The notes: a model not told the origin generated them from the letters alone. DNA of 64,000 nt from Actinoplanes derwentensis (GCF_900104725.1 NZ_LT629758.1:682001-746000), one strand, 5' to 3'. Shown: positions 16,376 through 25,890, numbered from the stretch's first letter. Numbers and translations: made by a program.

Positions 16376-17368
16376 GTGCTGGTGGCCGTCGCGCTTGCCG
16401 GAATCGCCGGAGTGCTGGTCCGGCAGCAGCAGGTCACCGACCAGGAGGCGGCTGCCCGGACGATCACCGCGGTCGCCCGGGAGCACCGCGACGACGACGT
16501 CACCCTGGTCGTCGAACTCCCCGACGGCACCCGATGGAGCACCCCGGTTCTCTACGCCGGCGACTACCCGATCGGCGATCCGGTGGAGTTGCTGGTCGAC
16601 GACGAGGGACTACGTCAACTGCGCAGCGAGCCGTACGACATCAGCCTGCTCCTGATCCCCCTGGTCCTGGTGGCCGGAGCCGGTGTCGCGCTGACGTCCC
16701 GGGCGGTGGCCCGGCAGCGGACGTTGCGGCGGTTCTTCGACGGGCCGCAGCCGGCCCGCCCGGTTCGCGCGCTGGACAACGACGGTTTCGTGTACGTGCT
16801 GATCCCCGGCCCGCACGGGCAGGCCGAACAACTCGGTGTCGAGCATTTCGGGAGTACCGGCGGCGATCCGGGCGACGACCACGGCACCGACCCGCGACTG
16901 CGGACCCGGCCGGCCATTCTGTACGGCAGCCCTCGTCCCGGATCCTGGTGCGCGGTGGAACTCGACGGGTACGTCTACGTGCCGAGGGCGCCGGTCGACG
17001 AGATGGACCTGGTCCCGTACGACAATGATCGTGGTCTGCCGGCCTGGCTCGACGATGACGGTGAGCCCGCCGCCGACCGCGACGACCTGCTTCCCCGCGA
17101 CGCTGACCCGGCGACCGTCAGCGAATTCACCCCGGTCTCCGGATCCTCTCGGGGGCGGATGCTGCGGGCCGGTGCCAGCGGCGCTTTTCTCGGCTCCTCG
17201 ATCGTCTTCGCGATCGGCGCATGGGTCCCGAAGGAGGCGTTCCTGGTGGCCGGCGCCGTCGGGCTGCTTCTCGGTCTGGAAGGCGGCTGGCGGCGGTATC
17301 TGCGGCCCCGGATGCGATGGAACACCGGCGGGGTGTCGGCAGTGACCCCATGGGGCACCACCGTCTGA
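16376..17368 (+). CDS. Membrane protein of unknown function, possibly 5'-truncated
   Basis: A 330-residue protein from the first in-frame GTG. A TM helix occupies the very N terminus (VAVALAGIAGVLV), a second lies near residues 90-112 (LLLIPLVLVAGAGVAL), and one or two lie near the C terminus (about 275-305). Between them are two soluble acidic loops, the first with a beta-rich domain. The frame is open upstream to 16340 (a stop lies at 16337), and TM1 starts without the usual cytoplasmic leader, so the natural start was probably removed when this gene was joined to the ATPase fragment. I do not recognise a family. It overlaps the next small gene by 19 bp. Confidence 0.6.
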   Translation: MLVAVALAGIAGVLVRQQQVTDQEAAARTITAVAREHRDDDVTLVVELPDGTRWSTPVLYAGDYPIGDPVELLVDDEGLRQLRSEPYDISLLLIPLVLVAGAGVALTSRAVARQRTLRRFFDGPQPARPVRALDNDGFVYVLIPGPHGQAEQLGVEHFGSTGGDPGDDHGTDPRLRTRPAILYGSPRPGSWCAVELDGYVYVPRAPVDEMDLVPYDNDRGLPAWLDDDGEPAADRDDLLPRDADPATVSEFTPVSGSSRGRMLRAGASGAFLGSSIVFAIGAWVPKEAFLVAGAVGLLLGLEGGWRRYLRPRMRWNTGGVSAVTPWGTTV

Positions 17369-17622
17369 CCTGGACCCCGGAGTCCGGCATCGACGCCGGT
17401 GGCGACGGTGAGGTGACCGTGACCGACGGCCGGGACTCGTTCACGATACCGGTGCCCAGCGGCGCCTCCCACGACCCGGACCAGCTGATCGCCGCGCTCC
17501 GGCATGCCCGCCGGACCGCGCTGGACACCCGTGCACCCGCTGGCCCGCCCGAGGTGACGATCCCGGCCCGGCTCGGCCGGCCGTTGTTAGGCTCTACCCC
17601 GGATCAAGGAGAAGACAGATGA
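17350..17622 (+). CDS. Small hypothetical protein
   Basis: A 90-residue soluble protein starting [13 protein letters not shown], rich in Asp, Gly and Thr, with a beta-type N-terminal half ([16 protein letters not shown]) and a short helix ([15 protein letters not shown]). The start overlaps the membrane-protein stop by 19 bp and its stop overlaps the rraA ATG (ATGA), so it is part of a coupled run. G/C-ending codons dominate, supporting a real gene. No family recognised. Confidence 0.6.
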   Translation: MGHHRLTWTPESGIDAGGDGEVTVTDGRDSFTIPVPSGASHDPDQLIAALRHARRTALDTRAPAGPPEVTIPARLGRPLLGSTPDQGEDR

Positions 17623-18083
17623 CGAGCACGGCCGACCTTTATGACCAGCATGGCGAGAGTCTGGGTTCCTGCGACACCCAATTGCGGCAGTACGGGGGAG
17701 TGACGGTCTTCGAAGGTCCCGCCGTCACGGTCTCCTGCTTCCAGGACAACGCCCTGCTCAAGTCGGTCCTCACCGAACCCGGCGCCGGCCGGGTGCTGGT
17801 CGTCGACGGTGGTGGTTCGGTGCACACCGCGCTGCTGGGCGACATCATCGGTGGTCTCGCCGTCGACAACGGCTGGGCCGGCGTCATCATCAACGGCGCG
17901 GTCCGTGACGTGGCCGCCCTGCGGGCACTGCCGGTCGGCATCAAGGCAGTCGGCTCCAACCCGCGCAAGAGCACCAAGACCGGTGCCGGCTCCCGGGACG
18001 TCGTCCTGGAGTTCGGTGGATGCCGGTTCACCCCGGGCGCCGTGGTGGTCAGCGACGACGACGGTGTGGTGGTCCTGCCCTGA
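17619..18083 (+). CDS. rraA: RraA family protein (RNase E inhibitor-like / HMG aldolase-like)
   Basis: A 154-residue protein with the family core: [10 protein letters not shown] at the N terminus, [49 protein letters not shown] (with the conserved Gly-x-x-Arg-Asp) and a C-terminal [13 protein letters not shown]. In E. coli RraA trims RNase E activity. Many bacterial members are oxaloacetate/HMG aldolases that use the Arg-Asp pair with a divalent metal. The close match to the short RraA class favours the symbol, but the biochemical role is uncertain. AAGGAGAA precedes the ATG, which overlaps the upstream stop. Confidence 0.85.
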   Translation: MTSTADLYDQHGESLGSCDTQLRQYGGVTVFEGPAVTVSCFQDNALLKSVLTEPGAGRVLVVDGGGSVHTALLGDIIGGLAVDNGWAGVIINGAVRDVAALRALPVGIKAVGSNPRKSTKTGAGSRDVVLEFGGCRFTPGAVVVSDDDGVVVLP

Positions 18084-18164
18084 CCGTAGGGTGGTGGTTC
18101 TGCTCGGACCGCTGGCCGGAGCTGTTCTCATCCGCGGGCGCCGATTCTTGTCGTACCCCGGCGG

Positions 18165-18170
18165 TAGGTT
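18165..18170 (+). promoter_or_regulatory. -10 box TAGGTT for a leaderless DUF4132 mRNA
   Basis: TAGGTT ends 7 nt before GTG 18178, with no ribosome site. It supports GTG 18178 over starts further upstream. Confidence 0.55.
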
Positions 18171-18177
18171 TCGCGGC

Positions 18178-21100
18178 GTGGAAGACACGGGGAACTTGAC
18201 GTCTCCGGAGGACACGTTCGTCCTGCCGGAGGCCTGGCGGAAACATCTGCATCCGCGTCGGGGCGGCGCCGGGGTGCGGCCGTTCGTGGCCGATCCGAAG
18301 GCCCGCGCCCGGGTGGAGCAGATGCTCGCCGCACGACCGGCCACGGTGGACGTCGTCACCCCGGCGGCTGCCGCTGTGGTTGCGGCGAGCGCGGCGCGGG
18401 GCCGGGACGACCGGGTCGCCCTGGCCGATGTGTGGATCACCGACCACGGGCTCCGGTTCGCGGCGCTCGCCGCTGTCGAGACGGCCTCCCTGCAGATCAT
18501 CGCCGGACTGCCGCTGCTGCTGCGGGTCCGGGCGGCGCTCGCGTCCGCGCCGGAGGAGGAGTTCGAGCAGGTCGTCGCCGCGCTGACGCCCTATCGTGCC
18601 GGGTCGGCGTTCGCCCGCGCCGCCTGCTCGGTGCTGACCGTCCATCCGGACTGGCTGGCGGAGGACGTGGCCGACGCGCTGTCCACCGGCGATTCCACCC
18701 GGACGGACATGCTGCTCTACGCCGTGGACACGCCGGCGCAGGCGGACCAGCTAGCTCGCCAGGCTCATTTCGAGCACTGGGGAGCCGACCACGATCTCGT
18801 GGTCACCTTCGCCGACGGCGCCGGCGCTGCCGCCGGGCCCGGGTTGTTGCACTGGCTCGACGCGATTTGGGGCACCGATCAGTGCATTCTCGCGATGCTG
18901 GCCGCGTTGCCGGGCGACGACGCCATGCGCGGGCTGCTGGCCCGGTCCGGGTCGCGCGGTGTGCGGTCGGCTCTGCGGGAGTCGGCCGAGCGCTTCCCGG
19001 CACGGGCCATGCGGCTCCTCGCCGAGGCGAACGACGAACTGCTGCGTGTGCACGTGGTCAAGCACCTCGACCTGGTCGACCAGGTCCTGCCGCTGTTGAG
19101 CCCGGCGGCTGCCGGTCGGGTGCGGGCCGTCGTGGAGGCCTCGGCCGATGTGGTGACCGCTCCACCGTCCGCGGTGCCGCCGGTGCTCGCCGAGCCGCCG
19201 TGGCAGAACCGTAAGAAGGCCGCCAAGCCGCCGGTCGTCGCCGGTCTGACCTGCACCGACGAGGCGGCGGCCGACTGGCTCGCGGGGGAGCGGGAGGAGT
19301 GGGCGGAGACCGCGCGGTCGCACTACGTCGCTCCGGAGATCGGCTGGCCCGCCCTGGCGGAGAAAGTGATCAATGGCACCAGCCAGTGGTATGAGGCGGG
19401 CCAGTTGTTCACCCAAGGGCCGGAAGAGGTCGCTCGCGAGGCGTTCGCCCGATGGCGGCCGCGCACCGACTACATGGCACCGCACTGGATGCGGGGCGCG
19501 GCCGGCCGTCTCGGGACCGATGTGCTGCCCGTGCTGCTGACCTTCGCGCGGGCGACCCCCGGCGACTACGGCCCGCTGCTGATGCCGTTCACCTCGCCCG
19601 AGGTCGCGCTGCTGATGGCGGACTGGTCGGCGCGCCTCAAGTCGGTGCGCCGACTCGCCCAGCGCTGGCTGACGCGGCATCCCGAGGCGGCGGCGCGGGC
19701 TTTGATCCCGGCGGCGCTGGGTAAGGCCGGGACCGCCCGGCGGCAGGCCGAACGGGCACTGCTCCTGCTGCACGGAAGCGGGCACACCGAGCAGGTCCGG
19801 GTAGCCGCCACCGGATACGGTCCGGAGGCCGCCGCCGGGGTGGAGGCACTGTTCGCCGCCGACCCGCTGGCGGCGCTGCCGACCCGGATGCCGCCGCCGC
19901 CGGGGTGGGCCGCGCCCGGGGTGCTCCCGCCGGTGCGGTTGCGGGACGGCTCCGGGGCGCTGCCTGCCGAGGCCGTCACCAACCTGGTCCTGATGCTGAT
20001 GATCTCCCGGCCCGACGAGCCGTACGCGGGGCTGGATCTCGTCCGGGACGCCGTCGACCCGGCGGGGCTCGCCGGGTTCGGCTGGGCGTTGTTCCAGTTG
20101 TGGCAGACCGCCGGGGGTAACTCCAAGGAGAGCTGGGTGTTCGACGCGGTCACGCAGACCGGGGATGACGAGACGGTTCGCCGGTTCACCCCACTGGTGC
20201 TGGCCTGGCCCAGTGAGGGCCTGCCCGCTCGCGCGATCACCGGGCTGTCCGTGCTGGTCGGCATCGGTTCCGACCAGGCGCTGCTGCACCTGCACCGGAT
20301 CTCGCAGCGGGCCAGGTCCACCACCCTGCGCAAAGCCGCCGCGGCGCGGATCGCCGAGGTCGCGGAAGGTCTCGGGCTCACCGCTGAGCAGTTGGCAGAC
20401 CGGCTCGTCCCCGACTTCGGGCTGGACGCCGACGGCAGTCTGCGGCTGGATTACGGGCCGCGGCAGTTCGTGGTCGGGTTCGACGAGCAGTTGCGGCCGT
20501 TTGTCGCCGAGGCCGGTGGGAAACGGCTCAAGGCGCTGCCCAAACCGGGTGTCCGGGACGACACGGAGTTGGGTGAGGAGGCTTACCGGCGGTTCGCCGC
20601 CCTGAAGAAGGACGTGCGGAAGATCTCGGCCGAGCAGGTTCGGCGCCTGGAACAGGCCATGATCGACGGCCGGCGGTGGACCGGGGCGGAGTTCCGGCGG
20701 CTGTTCGTCGACCATCCGCTGATGTGGCACATCGGCCGGCGTCTGGTCTGGGCGAGATTCGAGGCAACTGAAGAGGCGACCGGAGAGGCGACCGGCGACG
20801 CGGCCCGGGACGGTGGCGGCGCCGTGGCCGGGTCGCTGCGGATCGCCGAGGACCGCAGTTTCGCGGACGCCGACGACGAACCGGTCGAGCTCGGGGACGA
20901 CGATCTGGTCGGCGTCGCGCATCCGGTGCATCTGGGCGCCGAGGGGGCCCGGTGGGCCGAGGTGTTCACCGACTACGAGATCCTGCAGCCGTTCCCGCAG
21001 CTTGGGCGGCCGGTGTTCACCCTCACCGAGGCGGAGCGCGGGGCCGGTCGGCTGGACCGGTTCGAAGGCGTCACGGTGGCGACCACCAAGGTGCTCCTGC

Positions 21101-21381
21101 TGGACCGGCGCGGCTGGGTCCGGCAGGAAGCGGCGTACGCCGGGACCTCGCCCGGCTTCGACCGCCCGGCCGGCCGGGGCCAGGTCCTGACCGTTCACCT
21201 CGATCCGGGGATCGTCGGGCAGGTCGGGTTCTACGACCAGCAGAAACTGGTCGCGGTCTTCCTGCACGACGGCACCGTCAGCGGGTGGTCCCTCGACGAC
21301 AGGGACCTCCGGACACTCGGCGGCCTCGACCCGGTCATGGCCTCGGAGATCCTGCGCGACCTGACCGACGTCACCGAGTGA
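18178..21381 (+). CDS. Large DUF4132-domain protein
   Basis: A 1067-residue soluble protein. The N-terminal 800 residues are alanine/leucine-rich helical (HEAT-like) segments with short charged loops. The C-terminal quarter is the DUF4132 type: LRLDYGPRQFVVGFDEQLRP, LPKPGVRDD, then LKKDVRKISAEQVRRLEQAM, WHIGRRLVWARFE, and DYEILQPFPQLGRPVF. Such proteins occur with MolR/WGR-type proteins in bacteria; their activity is not established. The GTG at 18178 follows a -10 box, so the frame open further upstream is not used. The 3' end overlaps the diguanylate cyclase gene tail to tail by 11 bp. Confidence 0.82.
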   Translation: MEDTGNLTSPEDTFVLPEAWRKHLHPRRGGAGVRPFVADPKARARVEQMLAARPATVDVVTPAAAAVVAASAARGRDDRVALADVWITDHGLRFAALAAVETASLQIIAGLPLLLRVRAALASAPEEEFEQVVAALTPYRAGSAFARAACSVLTVHPDWLAEDVADALSTGDSTRTDMLLYAVDTPAQADQLARQAHFEHWGADHDLVVTFADGAGAAAGPGLLHWLDAIWGTDQCILAMLAALPGDDAMRGLLARSGSRGVRSALRESAERFPARAMRLLAEANDELLRVHVVKHLDLVDQVLPLLSPAAAGRVRAVVEASADVVTAPPSAVPPVLAEPPWQNRKKAAKPPVVAGLTCTDEAAADWLAGEREEWAETARSHYVAPEIGWPALAEKVINGTSQWYEAGQLFTQGPEEVAREAFARWRPRTDYMAPHWMRGAAGRLGTDVLPVLLTFARATPGDYGPLLMPFTSPEVALLMADWSARLKSVRRLAQRWLTRHPEAAARALIPAALGKAGTARRQAERALLLLHGSGHTEQVRVAATGYGPEAAAGVEALFAADPLAALPTRMPPPPGWAAPGVLPPVRLRDGSGALPAEAVTNLVLMLMISRPDEPYAGLDLVRDAVDPAGLAGFGWALFQLWQTAGGNSKESWVFDAVTQTGDDETVRRFTPLVLAWPSEGLPARAITGLSVLVGIGSDQALLHLHRISQRARSTTLRKAAAARIAEVAEGLGLTAEQLADRLVPDFGLDADGSLRLDYGPRQFVVGFDEQLRPFVAEAGGKRLKALPKPGVRDDTELGEEAYRRFAALKKDVRKISAEQVRRLEQAMIDGRRWTGAEFRRLFVDHPLMWHIGRRLVWARFEATEEATGEATGDAARDGGGAVAGSLRIAEDRSFADADDEPVELGDDDLVGVAHPVHLGAEGARWAEVFTDYEILQPFPQLGRPVFTLTEAERGAGRLDRFEGVTVATTKVLLLDRRGWVRQEAAYAGTSPGFDRPAGRGQVLTVHLDPGIVGQVGFYDQQKLVAVFLHDGTVSGWSLDDRDLRTLGGLDPVMASEILRDLTDVTE

Positions 21382-22834
21382 CCGCCACCGCCGCGCGGGT
21401 GCGGGCCTTGGCCCGGTACATCGCCTCGTCGGCCCGGCGCAGAACCGTGGCGGTGTCGTCGGTGTCGGAGTCGCGGGAGGCCGTGCCGATGCTGGCGCCG
21501 ATGGTCACCGGGTGGCCGTCGATGAGGAACGGGGCAATCATCCGCGCGGACAGGCGGGATTGCAGGTGTTCGGCGTCGTCGGTGGTGGTGCCGGGAGCGA
21601 GCAGGATCGCGAACTCGTCGCCGCCCAGGCGGGCCACCAGGTCGGTGTTGCGGGTCTCGGCGCGCAGCCGGTGCACCACCTCCACCAGCAGGGTGTCACC
21701 GGCCGCGTGGCCGAACCGGTCGTTGACCGGTTTGAAGCCGTCCAGGTCCAGGTAGAGCACGGTGAACGGGCCGGTGGCGCGGGCTTCGGTGCGTTCCAGG
21801 AACAGGGCGCGGTTGGCGGCCCCGGTCAGCGGATCGTGATAGGCCAGGTGGCGGAGTTGTTCCTCGCTGCGGCGTAGTTCCGCCACCACCCGGTGCAGGT
21901 CACGGCTGAGAGCCGAGTTGTCCCGCAACGCGACCAGTTGCCGGGCCAGGACCAGCAGGATCACCGTGCCGAGGACGATCGCGGTGAAGGAGTCCAGGCG
22001 GCCACCGGTGGCGAGGCGTTCGACGGTGGCCAGCACGGCGACGGCCATCGGCAGGTACGGCAGCCACAGCAGGATCGGCAGCGGCGCGGTGGCCGCGGCC
22101 GGTCGTTGTGCCGGTGCGTAGGCGGCGGCCAGCGCGAACATCACGAACCCGGCCACCCAGCCGCTGTCCACCGGATGCCCGCACGTGTAGGAGCTGTGCT
22201 GGTTGAGGTAGGCGAAACCCAGGTCGGCGGTGCTGAACGCGACCGCCCCGCCGACGATCAACGCGGCGCTACGGCGGCGGCTGGGTTCGGCGTGCGGCAG
22301 CAGGATCAGTGCCACCGCCCCGATCAGCACGTCACCGAGGGGGTAGGCCGCCGACACCGCTTTGGCCAGTGGGGTCAGGTTGCCGGCCTGATATACCGAT
22401 TCCAGCACCAGCACCCAGCTCACCACCAGCAGCGAACCGGCGATCAGCAGCCCGTCGAGCACCACCCGCAGCAGGCCGCGGCGCACCCCCAGGAACGCGA
22501 TCAGCGCCACCACCGTGCACGGGATCATCAGCAGGAAACCGAAGTCGCCGACGTTCGGGAACGGGGCGGTGACCTGGCGTACCGATACGTAGTAGGCCCA
22601 TGTCGACTCGCCGAACGCCCAGCCGGTCACGCCGACCGCTAGCACCGCCCACGCGATCCGCGACCGCCCGGTGTTGCGCCGGGCGGTGACCAGCGCGCTT
22701 GCCGCCGCGGCCAGAGCCGCCAGGATCAGCACGGTCACGCTGAAATCGGTGGCCGTCTGGGAACCGGACGGCAACGCGCGCAGCACGAGGAAGTGCACGG
22801 CGACGAGGCCGACACCGGACATCAGGAGCCGCAT
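21371..22834 (-). CDS. Membrane diguanylate cyclase (GGDEF)
   Basis: A 487-residue protein. About 8-9 predicted TM helices fill residues 5-300 and form an unassigned membrane sensor; the loop SSYTCGHPVDSGW holds a cysteine. A short signalling helix (SRDLHRVVAELRRSEEQL) leads into the GGDEF domain (about 330-485). It has DPLTGAANRALF, Mg/GTP residues DLDGFKPVND, the active GGDEF motif (404-408) and, five residues before it, the RxxD inhibitory site (RNTD, 395-398). It should make cyclic di-GMP with product feedback. It diverges from the hybrid kinase at 22937 and overlaps the DUF4132 3' end. Confidence 0.92.
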   Translation of the reverse strand: MRLLMSGVGLVAVHFLVLRALPSGSQTATDFSVTVLILAALAAAASALVTARRNTGRSRIAWAVLAVGVTGWAFGESTWAYYVSVRQVTAPFPNVGDFGFLLMIPCTVVALIAFLGVRRGLLRVVLDGLLIAGSLLVVSWVLVLESVYQAGNLTPLAKAVSAAYPLGDVLIGAVALILLPHAEPSRRRSAALIVGGAVAFSTADLGFAYLNQHSSYTCGHPVDSGWVAGFVMFALAAAYAPAQRPAAATAPLPILLWLPYLPMAVAVLATVERLATGGRLDSFTAIVLGTVILLVLARQLVALRDNSALSRDLHRVVAELRRSEEQLRHLAYHDPLTGAANRALFLERTEARATGPFTVLYLDLDGFKPVNDRFGHAAGDTLLVEVVHRLRAETRNTDLVARLGGDEFAILLAPGTTTDDAEHLQSRLSARMIAPFLIDGHPVTIGASIGTASRDSDTDDTATVLRRADEAMYRAKARTRAAVAVTR

Positions 22835-22936
22835 GGTGCATCAGCTTCGAGGTGGCCGGGTGCGATCGGGTGGGTGTCCCGGTAGCAAATGTGGTGCAAA
22901 CCGTCCGGCGGCGGCCGGCTTGCGGTACGAAGAGGC

Positions 22937-24547
22937 GTGATCCCGGCCAGCGTGTTCGAACAGCTTCTTGATGCGGCACCCGACGCGATGCTCGGTTCGG
23001 ATGCTGCCGGCCGGATCGTCTTCGTCAACGCGCAGGCCGAGCGTCTGTTCGGGTACCGGCGTGAGGAACTGATCGGCAGCCTGATCGAGTGTCTGGTGCC
23101 CGATGACATCCGTGGTGGCCACCGGGGGTTGCGCAAGCGGTACACCGGTCATCCGGTGCACCGGGCGATGGGCGATGGGCAGCCGTTGCGGGCCCGTCGT
23201 AAGGACGGCACCGTCTTCCCGGCCGAGATCAGTCTCAGCGGCCTGCAGACCGACGCCGGCCTGTTCGTCTCCGCCGCGGTCCGGGACATCAGCGATCGTC
23301 TGGAGGCCGAGGCCGAACGGGCCCGGCTGCGCCAGGAGGCCGACCGCGCCCGCCTGCAGGACCAGTTGCAGCGCACCCAGCGCATCGAGAGTCTCGGCCA
23401 GCTCGCCGGCGGTGTCGCGCACGACTTCAACAATCTGCTCGCGGTGATCAGCAACTATGCGGCGTTCATCGGCGAGAACGCCAATGAGCGGCTTCCGGCC
23501 GGGTGTGACTGTGGTGAGGCCTGGGCCGAGGTGCACCGGGACACCGAGCAGATTCTGCGGGCCTCCCGTCGCGGCGGGGACCTGACCCGGCAGATGCTGG
23601 CGTTCGCCCGCAAGGAGGTGACCCGGCCGCAGGTGGTCCACCTGGACACGGTGGTGCAGAGCGTCGAGGAGATGCTGCGCCGGCTGATCGGCGAGCACAT
23701 CACGTTGCGGGTGGTGCACGACGGCGGGTGCGGCCCGGTGCAGGCCGACCCCAGCCACCTGGAGCAGGTGCTGATGAACCTTGCGGTGAACGGCCGGGAC
23801 GCGATGCCCTCGGGCGGTGTCCTGACCATCGAGACCGGTGCGGTGGCCGTCGGCGCGGAATGCGAGGTGCAGGGACCGCCGATCGAGCCCGGCGAGTACG
23901 TGCGGTTGAGTGTCAGCGACACCGGCACCGGCATGCCCCCGGACATCATCGACCGGATCTTCGAGCCGTTCTTCACCACCAAACCGACCGGCCAGGGCAC
24001 CGGGCTGGGCCTGGCGATGGTCTACGGCATCATCACCGGGGCCGGTGGCGGTGTCCGCATCGAGTCACTGGAGGGCGCCGGAACCACCATCACGGTGCTC
24101 CTGCCGGTCACCGACCGCAGGCCCACCGAGGTCGGCACCCGGGCCACGCCGACCGAGGCCCCGCGCGGCGCCGGCGAGACGGTACTGCTCGTCGAGGACG
24201 AGCCGTCCCTGCGCCTGGTGTGTGAGCGGATGCTGGTGACCAGTGGCTATCTGGTGCTCGCGCCGGCTGACGTGACGGCCGCGATCCGGATCGCCGAGGA
24301 CCATCCGGGCCAGATCCACCTGCTGCTCACCGACGTGGTGATGCCCACGATGCTGGGCACCGCGCTGGCCGAGAAGGTGACCGGGTGCCGGCCGCTGACC
24401 CGGGTGCTCTACATGTCCGGGTACGCGGCCGGGGTGCTGTCCAGCACACACGGCGTCCTCGATCCGGACATCGCCCTGATCGAGAAGCCGTTCACCCGGG
24501 CCGAACTGTTGAACGCCGTCCGGGCGGCGCTCACCGCACGTTTCTGA
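22937..24547 (+). CDS. PAS sensor histidine kinase with C-terminal receiver (hybrid)
   Basis: A 536-residue cytoplasmic protein with no TM helix. PAS domain at 1-120 ([20 protein letters not shown] ... [10 protein letters not shown]), then a coiled linker of Glu/Arg/Gln. The kinase core has the H-box [14 protein letters not shown], the N-box [17 protein letters not shown] and the G-boxes DTGTGMPP and [12 protein letters not shown] receiver domain follows (about 405-530), with acidic LLVEDEP, acceptor Asp in LLTDVVMP and Lys in EKPFT. The HDFNNLL type H-box and CheY-like tail are common in energy- or light-sensing hybrid kinases. No partner regulator is next to it. GTG 22937 lies 5 nt after a TACGAA box. 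Confidence 0.9.
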   Translation: MIPASVFEQLLDAAPDAMLGSDAAGRIVFVNAQAERLFGYRREELIGSLIECLVPDDIRGGHRGLRKRYTGHPVHRAMGDGQPLRARRKDGTVFPAEISLSGLQTDAGLFVSAAVRDISDRLEAEAERARLRQEADRARLQDQLQRTQRIESLGQLAGGVAHDFNNLLAVISNYAAFIGENANERLPAGCDCGEAWAEVHRDTEQILRASRRGGDLTRQMLAFARKEVTRPQVVHLDTVVQSVEEMLRRLIGEHITLRVVHDGGCGPVQADPSHLEQVLMNLAVNGRDAMPSGGVLTIETGAVAVGAECEVQGPPIEPGEYVRLSVSDTGTGMPPDIIDRIFEPFFTTKPTGQGTGLGLAMVYGIITGAGGGVRIESLEGAGTTITVLLPVTDRRPTEVGTRATPTEAPRGAGETVLLVEDEPSLRLVCERMLVTSGYLVLAPADVTAAIRIAEDHPGQIHLLLTDVVMPTMLGTALAEKVTGCRPLTRVLYMSGYAAGVLSSTHGVLDPDIALIEKPFTRAELLNAVRAALTARF

Positions 24548-25103
24548 GCAGGGCCGCGAACGCCGCTGGATCCCGCAGATGCGGAAAACTGTCACCGAGG
24601 TCCACCTGCAGGGTCGCGGTGGTCTGCCGGGGGAGGAGCCGTTCCCGGTACGCGTCGGCGAGTTCCTGATCCGGCCGGGCCACGGCGAACTGCCGGTACG
24701 CCTCCGGCACGTCGTCGAGCCCCGCCCCGGCCACGGTGATCACCGAGTGGACGGCGTACTTCGCCGCGAACGTCTCGGCCACCCGCGCAGCCTCGGCATG
24801 CCCGACCAGGATCGGCGCCCGCCGTAGGTCGAGACGACTGAGCAGCATCGCCAGGTCGTGGGTGAGCCGGTCCAGGCAGTATTCGTCGCGGCGCGCCGAG
24901 TCACCGTGACCGGGCAGGTCGACGGCGACCGCGGTACACGAGCCGCCCAGGTCGGCGGCGACCGGCCACCACATGGTGCGGTCGTAGAACAGGCCGTGCA
25001 GCAGGACGACCGGGCGTCCGGAAGCGCCCCACCGGTCGTACACCAGCAGGTTCTTGGGGGTGCCGTAGGCGTGGGTGGTCCGTCGGTTCGGTTGGGGATG
25101 CAC
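24531..25103 (-). CDS. Alpha/beta hydrolase-fold protein lacking the nucleophile serine
   Basis: A 190-residue protein with the start of an alpha/beta hydrolase: LLVYDRWGASGRPVVLLHGL (oxyanion HG, 36-37), VDLPGHGDSA (62-70), then the elbow VGHAEAA (100-106), where the usual GHSxG serine is Ala103. A C-terminal [15 protein letters not shown] keeps the catalytic-type His. The family is normally about 260-280 residues, so the cap domain is short or missing. It may be a non-catalytic binding protein or a decaying gene. Its 3' end overlaps the hybrid kinase gene by 17 bp. A GGAGAG motif lies upstream of the GTG. Confidence 0.75.
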   Translation of the reverse strand: MHPQPNRRTTHAYGTPKNLLVYDRWGASGRPVVLLHGLFYDRTMWWPVAADLGGSCTAVAVDLPGHGDSARRDEYCLDRLTHDLAMLLSRLDLRRAPILVGHAEAARVAETFAAKYAVHSVITVAGAGLDDVPEAYRQFAVARPDQELADAYRERLLPRQTTATLQVDLGDSFPHLRDPAAFAALLRNVR

Positions 25104-25154
25104 CTGTGTCGTCTCTCCGGTCTGCGGGGGATGTGTGCGGGAGCGAAGTCGCTC

Positions 25155-25472
25155 CTACACCCGCAGAACACCCGGAAGACGCAGATCGACGTGGGCTATC
25201 AGTGAGCAGACCGGTAGTGGCGGAGCCGGGACGCTCGCGCCGGCGGACGTGGTGCCGGGCTCCGCGAGCCGCCCGCGCGACGCCACCGGGGACATCGTGC
25301 CGGGGTCGCGGCGATGCTCGTGCACCGGCACGGCGTCGGAATCCACACAGGTCGCGACGGTGAAGTGGCCGTCGGTGTGATGGTGGTGATCGGCCGGGAA
25401 GAGCACCGCCGTCACGATCATCAGGATCACGAACAGAAAGGACCGGCGCATTCGGTACGAGTACCCAGTCAC
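25155..25472 (-). CDS. Small secreted or membrane-anchored histidine-rich protein
   Basis: A 105-residue protein: an N-terminal hydrophobic signal or anchor (RRSFLFVILMIVTAVLF, about 9-25), then DHHHHTDGHF, a possible metal-binding cluster, and two cysteines further on (ATCVDSD; LPVCSLIAHVD). The GTG 25472 start is 6 nt after a TAGGCT -10 box (25479-25484, minus strand), which suggests a leaderless mRNA. It lies just downstream of a broken cation-efflux gene on the same strand. No family recognised; function unknown, but metal handling is plausible. Confidence 0.6.
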   Translation of the reverse strand: MTGYSYRMRRSFLFVILMIVTAVLFPADHHHHTDGHFTVATCVDSDAVPVHEHRRDPGTMSPVASRGRLAEPGTTSAGASVPAPPLPVCSLIAHVDLRLPGVLRV

Positions 25473-25478
25473 GCCCCC

Positions 25479-25484
25479 AGCCTA
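25479..25484 (-). promoter_or_regulatory. -10 box TAGGCT of the histidine-rich small gene
   Basis: TAGGCT on the minus strand, 6 nt upstream of GTG 25472. The TAG of this box is also the final stop of the cation-efflux remnant. Confidence 0.5.
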
Positions 25485-25890
25485 TCCGGCGGTCGTGGCC
25501 ATCCGCCCGCGTCGATGGTGGGACAACTCGCCGTGACACTCGTCGCCCGGATGACCCAGCCAGAACGCGATCCCGAGCGGCACGGCGGTGAGCGCGTCCG
25601 CCACGTTGTGCAGCGTGTCCCCGAGCAGAGCCACCGACCCGGATCTACACCACGATCCCGGCCTGGACGGCAGCGGTCACCCCGAGCACGGCGAGCGAGA
25701 TCCAGAGCGCCCGCATCCCGTCCCGCGACGCTTCGAGCGCCCCGTCCACTTTGTCCGCACTCTCACGCACGCATGCGCCAACGTTGCAGATGCCACTGAC
25801 CTGCACGAACAAGATCCCAGCGACGACCCCGTCCCAGCAGTTGCCACCCGGTGGCAGGCTGTCGGACGGCAAGTTGCCGTGTTCGATCAA
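25484..25890 (-). pseudogene. Cation diffusion facilitator (CDF) remnant, frameshifted and 3'-truncated
   Basis: From ATG 25890 the frame gives RESADKVDGALEASRDGMRAL and a TM1 segment (WISLAVLGVTAAVQAGIVV), then a stop. After a 1-nt shift, the next frame continues with GSVALLGDTLHNVADALTAV and PLGIAFWLGHP, the TM2/HxxxD metal site of CDF exporters, before ending at 25484. The remaining two thirds of the family, including TM3-6 and the cytoplasmic domain, is absent. The extreme N terminus also lacks the His-rich leader. An intact CDF gene is present at 62222-63145. This copy cannot make a transporter. Confidence 0.78.

Noticed and set aside
18751..21267. Long open frame of 838 codons on the minus strand
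   Set aside because: Antisense to the DUF4132 gene, with Arg/Pro/Gly/Gln-rich composition and no domains. It is a GC-skew shadow.
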